NCBI GenBank assembly: GCA_963969495.1
Contig: OZ018338.1
Span: 46,011,206 to 46,075,205, forward strand
From: Ceratothoa steindachneri
Taxonomy: Eukaryota > Arthropoda > Malacostraca > Isopoda > Cymothoidae
Reading direction: 5' to 3'
Length of the DNA: 64,000 nt
Made by a program: the position numbers and the translations under genes. Shown piece by piece: positions 11,321 to 22,482 of the stretch. The notes below the pieces were generated by a model. It was not told the DNA's origin, searched no databases, and saw nothing but the letters and a program-made list of their open reading frames with translations. The first letter of the stretch is position 1; the number at the start of each line of letters is the position of its first letter.

Positions 11321-12370
11321 ATGGCAAATTTTGAGATAAGAGCGAACATTAAATTCCTGACTAAACTTGATTGGAAGCCTGTTAAGATTATTGACGCTCT
11401 ACAACAGGTTTATGGTGACTCTTCGCCATGTAGAGCGGTAGTTTACGACTGGATTAAGCGCTTCAAGGGGGGCAGAGAAGAAGTTGAAGATGATCCACGT
11501 GAAGGGAGACCCTCCACCTCCATTAACCCAGAAAATGTCGAGCTTGTGAGGAATCTAGTGGATAAAGATCGCCGTATTACTATTGATGAAGTTGCCAATG
11601 CATGTGAAATCTCTCATGGCTCAGCATTTAGAATTCTAACTGAAAATCTTGGCCTGAGCAAGCTTTCAGCACGTTGGGTCCCAAAAGCGTTGCGAGAAGA
11701 CCAGCTGAATCATAGGGCCAACCTTTCTTTGGCTATTTTGACCAAGATTGAAGCAAACGAGGATAGTTTTTTTGAGCGCCTCGTAACGGGAGATGAAACT
11801 TGGGTGTATCAGTTTGATCCTGAAAGTAAAAATCAATCAAAAGAGTGGCACCCAAGGGGAACAGCAGGGCCTATCAAGTTCAAGACAGAGAGGTCCGTTA
11901 AGAAGATAATGGCTACAGTTTTTTGGGATTCGGAGGGAATTATTTTAATAGACTTCTTAGAAGGACAAAAAACTGTTACATCCAGCTATTACGAAGGAGT
12001 TTTAAGGAAGCTGAAAACTTCAATAGCCAAAAAACGACGAGGAAAGCTCCACAAGCAAATCTTGTTCCACCATGACAATGCCCCTGCACATTCGTCCAAA
12101 GCTGTGAGATCTCAGCTACGGGAATTTCGATGGGAAACTCTTGCTCATCCCCCTTATAGCCCTGATTTAGCACCCTCTGACTTTTTTCTGTTTCCAAATT
12201 TAAAGGGACACCTAAAAGGAACCCGGTTTCAATCATTAGATGAAGCAAAAAAGCAGGTCATTACTTGGTGCCAGAGACAACCCCGTGAATTCTACAAAGA
12301 TGGTCTTTACCGTTGGATTCATAGATTAAGAAAGTGTATAGATGTTAATGGAGCTTATGTAGAAAAATGA
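11321..12370 (+). CDS. Mariner transposase, intact ORF
   Basis: An uninterrupted ORF of 349 codons, the normal size for mariner, encodes a cut-and-paste DDD transposase acting on the flanking terminal repeats. Residues 1-110 form the paired helix-turn-helix DNA-binding region with the GRPS hinge at 62-65. WVPKAL at 119-124 replaces the usual WVPHEL. Catalytic residues are visible: D158 in GDETW, D252 in HHDNAPAH and D287 in LAPSDFFLF. Exactly 34 residues separate the last two, giving the D,D34D signature, and YSPDLAP is conserved. The ATG follows the left repeat by about 150 bases and is preceded by AACCCATAAA. No frameshift or stop is seen. Whether it is still active cannot be judged from one copy. 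Confidence 0.95.
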   Translation: MANFEIRANIKFLTKLDWKPVKIIDALQQVYGDSSPCRAVVYDWIKRFKGGREEVEDDPREGRPSTSINPENVELVRNLVDKDRRITIDEVANACEISHGSAFRILTENLGLSKLSARWVPKALREDQLNHRANLSLAILTKIEANEDSFFERLVTGDETWVYQFDPESKNQSKEWHPRGTAGPIKFKTERSVKKIMATVFWDSEGIILIDFLEGQKTVTSSYYEGVLRKLKTSIAKKRRGKLHKQILFHHDNAPAHSSKAVRSQLREFRWETLAHPPYSPDLAPSDFFLFPNLKGHLKGTRFQSLDEAKKQVITWCQRQPREFYKDGLYRWIHRLRKCIDVNGAYVEK

Positions 12371-12442
12371 TTACAGTATTATTACAAATAAAAATTTTAT
12401 GCCATTTATCTGAGAACTTTTTGACTCCCCCTCGTATATATA

Positions 12443-12600
12443 TGGCCTGGATTCATCTCTTTTAAATGAGCGTGTTTGGTAAATACAAAGTAAATTGCTG
12501 AGTTTTCGATCTTATTCGATCATCTTTGGAGCGTTTTGATATGTTCTTGCCTCCTTTATCGATGTAATGAGTGGAGTGAGGATCTGACAGAATGAAAGAA
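12443..12600 (-). repeat. 155-bp segment shared with the region upstream of the PLE
   Basis: Homologous to about 18216-18345, sharing CATCTCTTTTAAATGA, GAGCGTTTTGATATGTTCTT and GTAATGAGTGGAGTGAGGAT. Both copies break off after GACAGAATGAAAG. At 18.2 kb the segment lies directly upstream of the Penelope ORF (minus strand), so it may be a 5'/pseudo-LTR piece of that element. It could also be an independent short repeat. Confidence 0.7.
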
Positions 12601-13419
12601 TAATAATAAGGTAAGAGAAGATTGGGGATAGTGAGATTATAGCATAAGAGTTGGGGGGGGGGGTTTGGGGGGGGGATGAGTTTTAGTGCGTGTGACAGTA
12701 TAGAAAGTTAAAAAATGCCAGGATACTGGCTGGTTTTTTTCTTTCTTTTTATGTTCTTCTAATTTCTTTTTGGATTGCGTTTGCTATTTGGTTACTTCTA
12801 AGTATTTTGTTCTGTCTTCTTTTTATCTGTGTTTCATTTTCAGGCATTCGTGCCTTTGTGATAGTTTTTGCCCGTTTGATTGTTTTATTGTTATTTATTG
12901 TTTTAGGTGATTATTGGGTCTTCCTCTTGCCATAGACGGAGCCTGCTGCTGGGAAAGACTTGACGGTCGTAATTGATGTTTTCTATTTCTAGAATTCTTA
13001 GTTTCCTGGTTATCTACTTCAATTTTTTGCCAGATTTTTTTGGCCCGTTTCTATTATTTCACGAAGTCTTTTTCTTTCTCGGCGCCTTGTATTAGTTATT
13101 AGGTAGGCCGCTTTATTTTTTAACCTTTGTAGTTTTTGTTTGTTTGTCTCTACAAATACTTTGTAGAGCGTCTTTTTCCTTTTCTGCTCCAGATATTTCA
13201 GGCTGAATAACAATATCAGGCCTGATTTATCCCTGGTAATCCTTTCTTTATGTAGGTGCGGTATCCTCCTTCCCCCATCTGCAGGCCCAGCACTTTTCCT
13301 TTGGCTGTGTACCTGTATTCTGTATTGTTGATGGTTATCCTGTCCTTTTTTTTACTCTCATTATTGGTATTATTTTAAATTTGTTCAGGTTGGTTTTAAT
13401 TTTCCACCTCCTTTCGAAT

Positions 13420-14785
13420 TCATTTATATTTTGGATCTCTCGCTCTGTTGTCCTGGCTTTCCATCTGGGATTTTTGGCCCGAGCGGAGATCACCTGACTG
13501 ATGCCGTCGGCCTATTGCACATTTATGCAGCCTGATGTTAATGGACGTGGCATATCTGCTGTGTACATCGAGTACAAAGTGTGGCTCAGGCACCCCCCCT
13601 TGTGAGACCCCAGTTTTCAGATGGAATTTAGGTCCTTTGAAGTCTTCGATGTCAATGTACGCCTCTCTGTTTGTTACGTAGTCTCTCAGGATTCTCTCCA
13701 TCCGGTTGCCGAGATCAAGTTGGAGGAGTTGTATTTTACCCCATCCACCCATACCTTGTCGAAGTCTTTCTCGACGTCTCGGAGTACCACGTCCAAATAT
13801 CCTTTTTCAGATTTTGCCTGTACGATGTTTTCGGTTATGATCGCGAGCGCCATATTTGCGTCTCCTCTCTTCCTTAAGCCGTACTGGTGCTTGTTGTATT
13901 TCCCTAAGTTTTCTAGGTGTTCCATCAGTCTCGTATTCAGTATTTTCTCGAATGCTTTTCCTGGTTTGTGAAGGAAAATAATCTTCGCTACTTTAAAGAT
14001 TCGTGGGTATGCACCGATATTCAGGAATACATTGAATAGATCTTCAATATATATTAGTATCTTTTCCGGGTTTTTTTTTCGTAGTTTTGTTTTGTGAGCC
14101 CGGTATTTCCGGGTGCCTTTTGTTTAAAGGTCGTGATTGTTCTTTTTACTCCCTCCAGAGTGATTAGAGCTCTTAATCCCGCGTACTCATCTGTACTCTC
14201 ATCGCCTCTTCTAAGTGGTGTTATTCTCCCTATGTTTCTTCTTAGGTTTTCGATGAGCATTTTTTCTGTTTCCATGTCGAATCACTCATTTCTTCTTCTT
14301 GTATTGTATAATTTTTTCTCAATGTCGTCTAAACTTTTCTTCTATTTTCGCTTTGCTTTAGAAGTATTCATCTTGCTCGTTCTTTATTTTTATTGGCTCT
14401 CTTGATGATTTTCCTCTGATCATTTTTCTCATTCTCCAGACCTCCCTTGGGTTTTCCGTGACCTCTATTTTGTTCGTGAATTCTTTCCAGTTTTTTTCTT
14501 GTTGCTCTTCTATCAGAAAGACCAGTTCCACTTTCAGTCTTTTTAATTTTCAGCTTCTTTGTCTGTTGTACCAAAAATTCTTATTTTCGAATATTTTTCT
14601 GGCATTTTTCTTGCTTTATTCTTCATTTCTTTTGTCCATTTTGGATGTGGTAGAGTTCTGGATTTGAGTTTTGGCACACTTGCATCGTCTGCTTTCTGTA
14701 TATTTTCGATTAAGTTTCTGGTTATTTCCTCTAGTTCATCTAAGCTTTTCCCGTTCAGTTCTGGCTGTTCATGGCTATTTAACAT
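13420..14785 (-). pseudogene. LINE reverse transcriptase, frameshifted
   Basis: The reading runs through four frames: linker 14785-14368, fingers 14275-14054, palm A 13925-13686 and palm B/C 13752-13420. Recognisable blocks are HQYGLRKRGDANMALAIITE, DVEKDFDKVWVDG (motif A) and TGVSQGG. The motif C region near 13500 translates as ADGISQVISARAKNP, so the second Asp of the usual ADD is Gly. The 13213-13019 frame (LQRLKNKAAYLITNTRRRER) is the C-terminal tail. RT function is lost. Confidence 0.75.
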
Positions 14786-14975
14786 AGCTGTGTATGTGTG
14801 CCAGTTCGCTTTCCTGTTAGGCTTTTTGAAGTTTGATTGGCACTTGTATCGGGTTTTGAATTACAGTCACCAAAAGACGGATATGGTTGCTACAGGGAAT
14901 GGGTATCGGTTCCATATAAGCATTATATGGGAAGTTCTCTGTCGTCATTATTATGTCCGGTTTATTTGAAGCTCT

Positions 14976-15221
14976 TTAGGTGATATATGTTGGGAATTCC
15001 GGGCCTATTCTTTTTGATATATTTATGTCCATTATTGTTTTTAGGTTCCGCCCTGTGTTGTTGTTTGTGCGGTACCCTGATTCTGGAAGCCTGGTGTTGA
15101 GGTCGACCAGGAGAATTGATGGGTTGTTTTTGTGTAGTAGCTCCATAACAGAGTGTATCGGTATATACGAGCGACGGGGTGGTTGGTAGCCTGCCACTAT
15201 TGTGATCGGAGTGTACTCCAT
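14976..15221 (-). pseudogene. LINE endonuclease fragment
   Basis: Eighty-one codons with TIVAGYQPPRRSYIPI and PSILLVDLNTRLPESGYR. These match the APE endonuclease block where active enzymes read G-D-L/F-N, so the catalytic GD is replaced by VD. A clear homologue with intact GDLN lies at 19199-19645. Upstream stops separate it from the rest of the domain. Confidence 0.7.
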
Positions 15222-15805
15222 TTCGATAGTAGCGGATATTTAGGCTTCGTTAACTTCCCGTTCTTGCGTTTATACCGAGTTTCTCTTTATTGCGATGGCC
15301 GTACCATCGTACCTTTCCCCGGTGGGATTCTTCTTTATTATATAATAGTTTGAGATTTTCATGGTTTTTTCATCTTTTATTCCGTGCCCCGAAATTGTGA
15401 TCACGCGAGGATCTAGTTTCCTAAAATTATTTCCATATTGTGTGCTTTCGTTTTTCCAGCTCTTGGTGTTTATGTGAAAGATCTTTAGCTTTTCATCGGG
15501 TTATCCATAATTTTTATATTTCCTTTTGTCTTTATTTGCTTTTTATTTTGGGGTTCTTCCATTTTCCCTTTTCTATCCTTTTAAATGTATCCTTTTTTAT
15601 TATTTTCGTGTCCTGGGGCAGATTCTAATTCGGTTCTCTTCCATCAGTTTCTGTATTGCTTTTTCGTCGTGATCGGTAACAAAGTTCCATTTATAGGTTC
15701 CTCTTTCTATTCCTTTTGTAATTTCAACTAGTTTTTAAGGAGTATTTATTCTGCCTAGGTTGAGCATAACGTTAGAAGAAAAGAGCCAGTCCGGTGAGTG
15801 TAATT

Positions 15806-16430
15806 TTAAAATGATTTTAATGTGCGATTCCAGCTTGTCGCTTGACTGTTAATTGCCGGCTTATCTTTTATTAATTTAGCTTCTAAGATGTTCAGCCTAG
15901 TTTTATTAACCACTTTTCTTTTAGTAATGGTGTTATCAACAAGCATATCTCTCGTTAGGTTAATATTATGAGCACTCTTCATATGATCTTTAGGCCTTCC
16001 GCTTTGTATATGCATAGTTAAACGTCTCTAAAGTGTAGTAGTTGTCATGCCAATATATTTTGAGTTGCTATAAAACTTAGAGTCTTCATCGGGCAGATGA
16101 AATCGTAAACTATGTTGGTTGACTTGAGATTCGAGGAGTTTAGGCAGCTGTTGTTTTTCATCAGGAGATTGCTGGCTTTAGTTGTTTTATAATAAATGAT
16201 GAGTTGAATTTTATTCATCTCATTTTTAACCTTGATATAACGGGTAATAATCTCCTTGATGTTTTTTTTCATCTATTTTATAGGCCGCCGACATCTGGTT
16301 TCTGTAATACACTTTGATGTTGTTTACTTCTCCCTGATTACTTTCAGTTTTATCCATATCTTTGCAATGATTATTTAAAAATGATTTTAGTTGTTTGTCA
16401 ATCATGCTTTTTGAGAAATCATTATTCACG
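15806..16430 (-). pseudogene. PLE C-terminal region with GIY-YIG endonuclease
   Basis: Frames at 16429-16226, 16272-16045 and 16015-15806 follow one another with frameshifts. NIVYDFICP is the first GIY-type block with its Cys-Pro, KYIGMTTTTL near 16050-16080 is the YIG block, and MHIQSGRPKDHMKSAHNIN follows. ILEAKLIKDKPAINSQ contains the conserved catalytic Glu and terminal Asn. This nuclease would nick target DNA for priming. The open-frame breaks make it inactive. Confidence 0.8.
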
Positions 16431-16669
16431 AGTGTTTGTTTTACTTGTGCTATCTCTAGGTGTAAAAGTTTCTACGTAGAGCAAAATTTATATGCTTGGC
16501 GGATGTATGAGCCGATTACGCTTATTTTATACCTTTCAGGACATTCACTCTCTGCATTGAGGCATCTTCCCATGTCCGTACCTTTTCTATGTACTTTTGT
16601 GATGTCGCTACCATTGATGTTTTTAACTTCACATCAAAGAAAGGGAGTTTATTGCCCGTGCTCAATTGA

Positions 16670-17340
16670 TAAGTGAATTTTAACACGGAGTTCTTCTCTA
16701 ATTGCTGCTTGATGTTAATCAGATGTTGTTCGTTTTGGACGTTGATGTAGATGTCGTCTACTTATCGGCAATATGTGTGTGGCTTATTTTACATGATGTC
16801 CAATAATCTCTCTTCAAATTGACCCATATAATAGTTGGCGAAAGTTTGCCCTAAGAGTGACCCCATAGCCATTCCATCCACTTGCGTGTATATATTACCG
16901 TCCGGTGGCCTGAACGGCGCCTCTGGTGTGCATGAACGTAACATGCTCCTTAAGATGTTTGGGTCGAGATATAGATGAGACATTGTAGGATAGTGGTACA
17001 CGTTTTTTATAATCATGTCGATGGTCGGAGCGATAGGCATGTTCGTAAACTGGCTTTCTACGTCAAGGAATGATATTAGTCCTGCCGGTCTGGTAGAGTG
17101 GAGTATATCGATGAATTCCTCCGTGGATTTTATGCTATATTTCGAAGGGATGTAAAGTTTAATTAGTGCATTTAGGGTTATAGCTAAACGGTACGTAGGT
17201 GTCGTGACTTGAGAGATGAAAAGCCTTAATGATTTGTGCGGTTTATGAATTTTTACATTGCCATGCAGATATCCTGGTGTGTAATCACCGATGATCTTTT
17301 GGAAGTGAAGTCCTCCGATGAGTGCATTAGCTTTAGTCAT
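16670..17340 (-). pseudogene. Penelope reverse transcriptase domain
   Basis: The open frame 17340-16789 contains TPGYLHGNVKIHKPHKSLR, TPTYRLAITLNALIK, SFLDVESQFTNMPI (motif A with catalytic Asp) and VDGMAMGSLLGQTFANYYM, the diagnostic MGSPLGPxxAN block of PLE RTs with Leu for Pro. The following motif C would read CRYVDDI, but its Tyr codon is a TAA at 16762-16764, so the catalytic VDD comes after a stop. The RT continues in shifted frames toward 16670. Confidence 0.85.
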
Positions 17341-17564
17341 TTGTCCATTTATTTTCTTTTTTTAAGTCTTCTGTTGGATCTTTTTTTCATGGGTTTAAAT
17401 TTATTGGTGTCAATTAGGATGGTTTTCAATGTGTAATATTCTTCTTTGTTTAGAATAACGTATATATTGGATTTGTCAGCTTTCCTCATGACTATTTCTT
17501 TGTTGTTTTTTAGAGAGCTGATGGCCTTACGTATCTCTGGCGTTATAAATTTGCTGCCAGTAAA

Positions 17565-18161
17565 TCACCTTCGTTTTCTGGCTTCTGCGCTTAGTTGGTC
17601 TTTTAGGTTGGAGTTAATTTCAATGATGGCTTGATCTTGTAGCTTAAACAGAAATTTGTACAGGGATTCTAGTTCAACTTTTTTTAAAATTAGATCGAAT
17701 TTGGCTTGTAGGGGGCAGTTCAAATCGAGGTTAAGAGCTTCTATTTCACTATTGGAGAGCGTATGGCGGGAGAGATTAATGAATGATGTTGTTGATTCTG
17801 GCAGTGTTTTACGTGTCTTGTACTGTTTATTAAGCTTTTTGGTCTTAATGCTTTTTTCGGAGTTTTCCGTTTGTAAAGCATTGTTGGAAAGAGCTTTTGT
17901 GATAGAGTCTCGTGCTTTATGTGGAATTTCGAACTCTTCAAGTTGTAATAACGTTTCCTTGACATCACGCTCAAGTTTGGGGATGGTTTTTTTCAAAAGT
18001 TCTATTTGCCTTTCTATAAGATGGCAGCGAAAGGCTATAGTTATAGATTTATTTTTCGCTGTTAAGTCATGGGTTTTAATATTCGTATAGTTGGCTAGCA
18101 GTCTTTCCTGAATGGAAATATTGTTGAAGATCATTGTGTATTTCGCCTTAATTAATTTCAT
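17565..18161 (-). pseudogene. PLE ORF, N-terminal region
   Basis: A 198-codon open frame starts MKLIKAKYTMIFNNISIQER and is rich in Lys, Leu and Glu with likely helical and coiled stretches. It precedes the RT in the same orientation. Its first 80 bases are duplicated at 25266-25345. Such regions precede RT in Penelope proteins and have no defined activity. Confidence 0.7.
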
Positions 18162-18871
18162 TTGGCAACTTTCTCTTTTTCTATCTTTTTTATTCCATCT
18201 TGTAGATGGTGGATCACTTGTCCTGTATTCATCTCTTTTAAATGAATGTGTTTAGTAAAAACCAATCTTCAGAGCGTTTTGATATGTTCTTGCCTCCTTT
18301 ACCGATGTAATGAGTGGAGTGAGGATCGACAGAATGAAAGAAATGAAATCAAATGAAAAGAGAGGTAGGAGACAAAAAACAGCTCTTTCAACCCTCCCTC
18401 CGCTTCCCTTAGCGCTCATGGAGAGGCCAAAGAGGCAGGGAAGGAGGCCCGGTACTCCTTTATAGACCACCATGGTCACACTGTCTAGAGCTAAAGTAGT
18501 CTCCAAGCACTGTGAATACGGCAGTTAGGAGTGAGAGAGAGAGAGGAAGAAGAAGGTTTGAGGATATGACCTGGTATTGCTTCGGTTAATTAATTACTCT
18601 TAGTCGTCGTTGAGTATTAATCTCTAGGTGTAGATTTCTTCTTCGTCTTCTTCTCCTCCCACATCTATCCTTGGAAAACTTGGGAATAATCTGTGTGATC
18701 TCCAACCTTCTCTTTGGACAAGTTGGTTGGTTAATTCAACTCTTACTTCATTCTGTGTCTTTTCTAAGACTTTCCTTGCTCTTTTTCCAATTATTCTGTT
18801 AAGTGGATTTATCCTTGGCTACATGAGCAGGCGTCGTAGTCTTCTTCTTTCTCCCCTTCTGGTGTTTGTTA

Positions 18872-19645
18872 TTAAGTAGATAGTTTTATTTTGGACTCTT
18901 TGTAGTCTGATATGTTACTTCTTGAGATCGTGTACATCGCGATGGTTGGATAAATAATCGCGGACTGTACTATGGCTTGATAAACTTTTCTCTTGTTTTT
19001 CATGCTTAGGCTACCTAACTTGTACAGTAATGCCAGGCCGCTCTTCACTCGATTTACCCTCTCAGTTACGTGCTTTTTATAACCTGATTTCATAATGGTT
19101 AGTCAAAGCACCTTATATTCTTTGTCATATCTGTAGCGCTGTACTTCTACATGTGCACGGGTACCATTTTAATGCTTCTTATCTCTTCTGCAGTCATCTT
19201 AGCTTGCATTGGGCCGATCCTGAGTAACGTCGTAGGCAAATTGGATGTTCAAGCAGCCTTCATTTCTTGTTGTTGGTATATCTGCTGTGTAGATTGAATA
19301 TAGAGACATACTCAGACATCGTCCTTGAAGCGGATTTGCAGGGAAATTTGGTCCTAGTCTTTGCAGTATACCTCTATTGATAAGCGTGTTATGTTGTATT
19401 CCGACTATGTTTGTATTTCTGTACCCAGAAGCCCCGCAATGGGAGTTTAAATCGCCCATCAAAATGACCGGTATCCTATAGTTGAAGAGTTTAGTAAAGT
19501 TTTGTACCGGTAATTGGGGGCGCCTAGGTGGCTGGTATCCAGTTGCGACAATGATGTTTCTTAATTCCATTTTAATTTCTATAACTAGAAATGCATCCTC
19601 TAATCCTTGTATCGTTTTGTATTGCATTTCTTGCTTGACAGCCAT
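18872..19645 (-). pseudogene. LINE ORF2: endonuclease fused to RT end by deletion
   Basis: The frame 19645-19199 contains IVATGYQPPRRPQLPV and IPVILMGDLNSHCGASGYR, an APE endonuclease block with intact GDLN. After ILQRLGPNFP it jumps to YSIYTADIPTTRNEGCLNIQ and FAYDVTQ, which is RT motif C with the first Asp of FADD changed to Tyr. Everything between, including RT motif A, is deleted. The frame at 19093-18872 (YKKHVTERVNRVKSGLALLY) is the post-RT region. Confidence 0.75.
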
Positions 19646-19896
19646 TGACGCTCCTTCCTGTGTTTCTCCTGAAGGATTTATGTTAATAACATTGTAGTTC
19701 CATATCTTTAGTTTCCCGTTTTCTGTGTTTCTTCCATGTTCTGATATTAGTATAACATCTGCGTCAATCTTTCTGAATAAGTTTCCCTACATAATTTCCT
19801 TGTTTTTTTCATCCGCATGTGTTAATTTGTAGTATTTTTAATTTCTTAATATCCATAATCCAATTGTCCATTTTCGTTTGTTTATTCGTTTTCCGT

Positions 19897-21143
19897 TTAG
19901 TTTTTCTTATCTGTTAAGTTATCGGTGTTTCTTCTTTTTATGGTTTTTCTTTCCTTTCTCCTGGGTTCTGCCTCTGCTGACTGCATTCGAGGGTCTTCTA
20001 GTAGTTCATCTCTGGGTGATGGGCCCCTTTTACTTGCGGATTTAGACCTTTTAGTTCTTTGGTCTTTCCTGCGAGCAACCCGTGTGCACTCTTGCTCTGC
20101 GTCGTTGGAGGAATTTTCAGTCTTTGAGTCTTCGCTGATTGTGTCCACTTCTGATTCTTCTGCCTGTTGGTTTTCTTTCGCCTCTTCGATTAACTCATGT
20201 TTTGTCTTTTCTGTGATATTGATTCTGAAAATTGCCGATGAGTCGACTTCTTTGGGAAATTTCATCGGTTCGAGCCCGTTTTCCAGTAACATGCTGTTGA
20301 CCTATGTTGCATAACTTCCAGGGTTAGCTATGTTCATCACGTGGGCATGTAATATACAAGTACTAATACGTTGAGAGTATTATCTAAATTTATTTGTGTT
20401 GCCGGTCTTTCTTGGCCACTTTTTGCCATTGATGCATATGACTTTTATTTACGATAGTATTGTTTCTCTTTGACTCTGTTTCTTTTCTCTTTATAATTGC
20501 TCTTCTTTTGGGATAGATCATGGCCATAGTTCTCTATCCCCCTTGGCAGTTATTGCATATTTTAACTGTGTTTTTGAAGTAACGCCGAGAATGGCTTTTA
20601 TTTCCACATTCAGAACAGATAATTAGGTCTTTTGGGGGGCAATTTTGCGTCGTGTGTTCTTCCAATGCATAACATCTGAAGCATATATGTATGCTTGTGA
20701 AGACGTCTCTTTTTATGTGGGCGGATGCGATTCTCATGTTGAAAGCGAGAAGTCCCTGTTCTATGGTCCTTGGAGCCATTTCGGTAGATTCACAAATGAC
20801 CTTGAAAACGTGTGTGTGATCTTTAAATTTGAGTGCTCTTCTACCCAGGCCTCGATTTTTCGGCAGATGACACTTCTGTTAGCCGGGATTTGTGGTGGTA
20901 CTCTAGCTTCCAAGTCCAACTTACTTAGCTTAATGCATCCAGCAGATGAAAGTAGCTGCTCTACGTCTTTATTTTCTGGGCAAATAACTGTGAATTCATT
21001 TTATTAGTGCATTTGATTAGTGGTATCTCCAGATCTATAAATATGCATTGCACTAATTCTTGTGATGATATTTTCCTTCCGTTGGGTATGAGTTTAAGGG
21101 CAAACCTTTGAAGAATAGGTGGCTCCATCTTCCCGAGAGTCAT
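19897..21143 (-). pseudogene. LINE ORF1 with CCHC zinc knuckles
   Basis: Three frames (21143-20961, 20779-20534 and 20292-19897) represent one gag-like ORF1. The middle one has CFRCYALEEHTTQNCP (CX2CX4HX4C), then CSECGNKSHSRR and CNNCQGG, which are nucleic-acid-binding knuckles. The last is a charged tail rich in Glu, Lys, Arg and Ser. ORF1 coats the LINE RNA. The same knuckle CYAIEEHVAKNC occurs near 41960-42000 in copy 3. Confidence 0.75.
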
Positions 21144-21150
21144 CCCCTCT

Positions 21151-22239
21151 CCGAGGAGAGGGATTCTTCTGTCGATCTTCAGCTGTGGAGTCTTATACAG
21201 CCTCCACTAGTGAGAGGGGACCCTCTATCTGTCCTAGTTTTATCTCTCCTATCTTCAAATTTTCGCACTCTAACAGCGGTCCAGAGTTGGGTTCTGGCTC
21301 GTGACCGAGAATCGGGCCCCCTTTTCTAGCCCTTTAAAAGGGTGTCCTGCAGGGCTTCGCTATACCTTACTACCAACTGCAACTTAGACCTTCCAGTGAC
21401 CAAGTTATGTAGTACTAGTGAGAAGTAAGTTTCAGGGAAAAAGTATGTAAAAGAGCAAAGAATAAAGAATACGAAAGAGTAACCCCTTTCGGGGGGGGGG
21501 GCTAATTCGCTCACTAAGAACAGGATGAATCAACAATCAGCTCCAGCAGAGCATATGTTTCTTTTTAGAAGTGTTCTTGAGAAGGCGACTTATTTAGGTA
21601 CTCCGTAAATCTTTCCCTTCTTTACCTGTGATAGCCTTTAACAGTTCTTAGCGAGAGAGTAAGGCAGAATCAGAATGAAAGAAAACAATCAATCGTATAT
21701 ACAAACGACAGAGATGGATCACTGTGTAACGCAGGTGAACAGGCAGTCGTAGAGGAATAGGGTGTGGAAATAACTTGAGAGGGGATAGGAAGAGTTGATA
21801 GGTTGGATAGACACGGATGCGTAGCGTGGTTGGGTGGTTCTCGATGTGTTCGGGACCAGACGACGGTTGGAGGATGTTCAAGAAGGAGAGCGTGTCTTCT
21901 TAGTCAGAAACACGTTATTCATGATGATTTTAATTAAACATAGAACTCCCACTGGCGGGGGATCTCAACGCTTTCCACCGAAAACTCCTTTCCAACACAA
22001 CGAAGGATGCAGGAAGGTACCTGGTGCCCTGCCTCGTTATTGCTGCGAGTACTTCGGCCGGCCTTCCTCACATTCTTCGGTCCTCGTGGATGAACCACGT
22101 CTCCGGGCGTGGTCTTCCGTAACGACCACGCTACACGCTTCTACACTCACCCTGTTCCCACGTACTCTCTGACCACATACCGATATGCCTTATTATATCC
22201 ACATATCCCATACTCATACCCACACCACATCTCTTCGAC
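21151..22239. other. No recognised gene; G-run and LINE 5' flank
   Basis: The first 200 bases may be the 5' untranslated region of LINE copy 2. A run of ten or more G occurs near 21491-21500. Open frames up to 112 codons (21834-22172) show no known motif. Confidence 0.45.
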
Positions 22240-22482
22240 TAGAAAAATACGAACTGGGAAGAGTTCAAGAGACATATAACAGATAACACGCCACAAAACC
22301 TCGACATGGACCACACCATTCTAGACATGTTAGACGTTCACGTGTGCTCAATCTTAAACACTATAACCACAGCACGCAACCTACACACGTATAAAACATT
22401 TCACATATTCCATACATACACAGAGACTCATCACACAGTACAAAAATCACTACACTGGAGGCTCACGACAACACAACTTTAA
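22240..22482 (+). pseudogene. Possible LINE endonuclease-RT linker fragment
   Basis: An open frame of about 80 codons contains NWEEFKRHITDNTP and LDMDHTILDMLDVHV. This pattern is seen between endonuclease and RT in Jockey/I-type LINEs. It is on the same strand as the RT at 24.1-25.1 kb and may belong to the same element, split by unrelated DNA and TA repeats. The family link is weak. Confidence 0.4.

Larger units (their letters stand above)
11133..12434 (+). mobile_element. Complete mariner element
   Basis: The element is 1302 bp long, flanked by TA on both sides (11131-11132 and 12435-12436). Its terminal inverted repeats are about 35 bp: the left starts CGTAGGTGAGTC and the right, read inward, CGAGGGGGAGTC, and both continue AAAAAGTTCTCAGA. 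Length, TA target and single transposase ORF are all typical of mariner. It sits inside a TA microsatellite. Confidence 0.95.
12601..15775 (-). mobile_element. Jockey/I-group LINE, copy 1
   Basis: Minus-strand LINE with the order endonuclease, linker, RT, C-terminal region and 3' untranslated region from right to left. The 3' region around 12600-12720 and 12915-13010 matches that of the copy at 40430-42640 (shared TACTGGCTG, TGCTGGG and TCTATTTCTAGA blocks). At its 3' end lies GAATAATAATAAGG, a short repeat tail. Copies at 18540-21150 and 40430-42640 supply ORF1, which is largely missing here. Numerous stops and frameshifts show it is dead. The exact clade is uncertain. Confidence 0.8.
15790..18345 (-). 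mobile_element. Penelope-like element (PLE)
   Basis: Minus-strand retroelement with an N-terminal region, a Penelope RT and a C-terminal GIY-YIG endonuclease, almost full coding length but frameshifted. PLEs copy RNA at a nick made by their GIY-YIG nuclease, and their insertions are often tandem with pseudo-LTRs. A scrap of the same ORF start occurs at 25266-25345, and the upstream segment recurs at 12443-12600. No hammerhead-ribozyme core (CTGATGA...GAAA) was spotted in the flanks I inspected. Confidence 0.85.
18540..21150 (-). mobile_element. Jockey/I-group LINE, copy 2
   Basis: A second member of the family at 12601-15775, here retaining ORF1 (right side) but with a large deletion that fuses endonuclease directly to RT motif C. 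The left end near 18540 meets a GA-rich stretch. The segment 18346-18540 between it and the PLE upstream region shows no gene. Confidence 0.75.

Noticed and set aside
12443..18345. Hammerhead ribozyme in PLE flanks
   Set aside because: No CTGATGA core with a matching GAAA strand was found in the parts inspected by eye.
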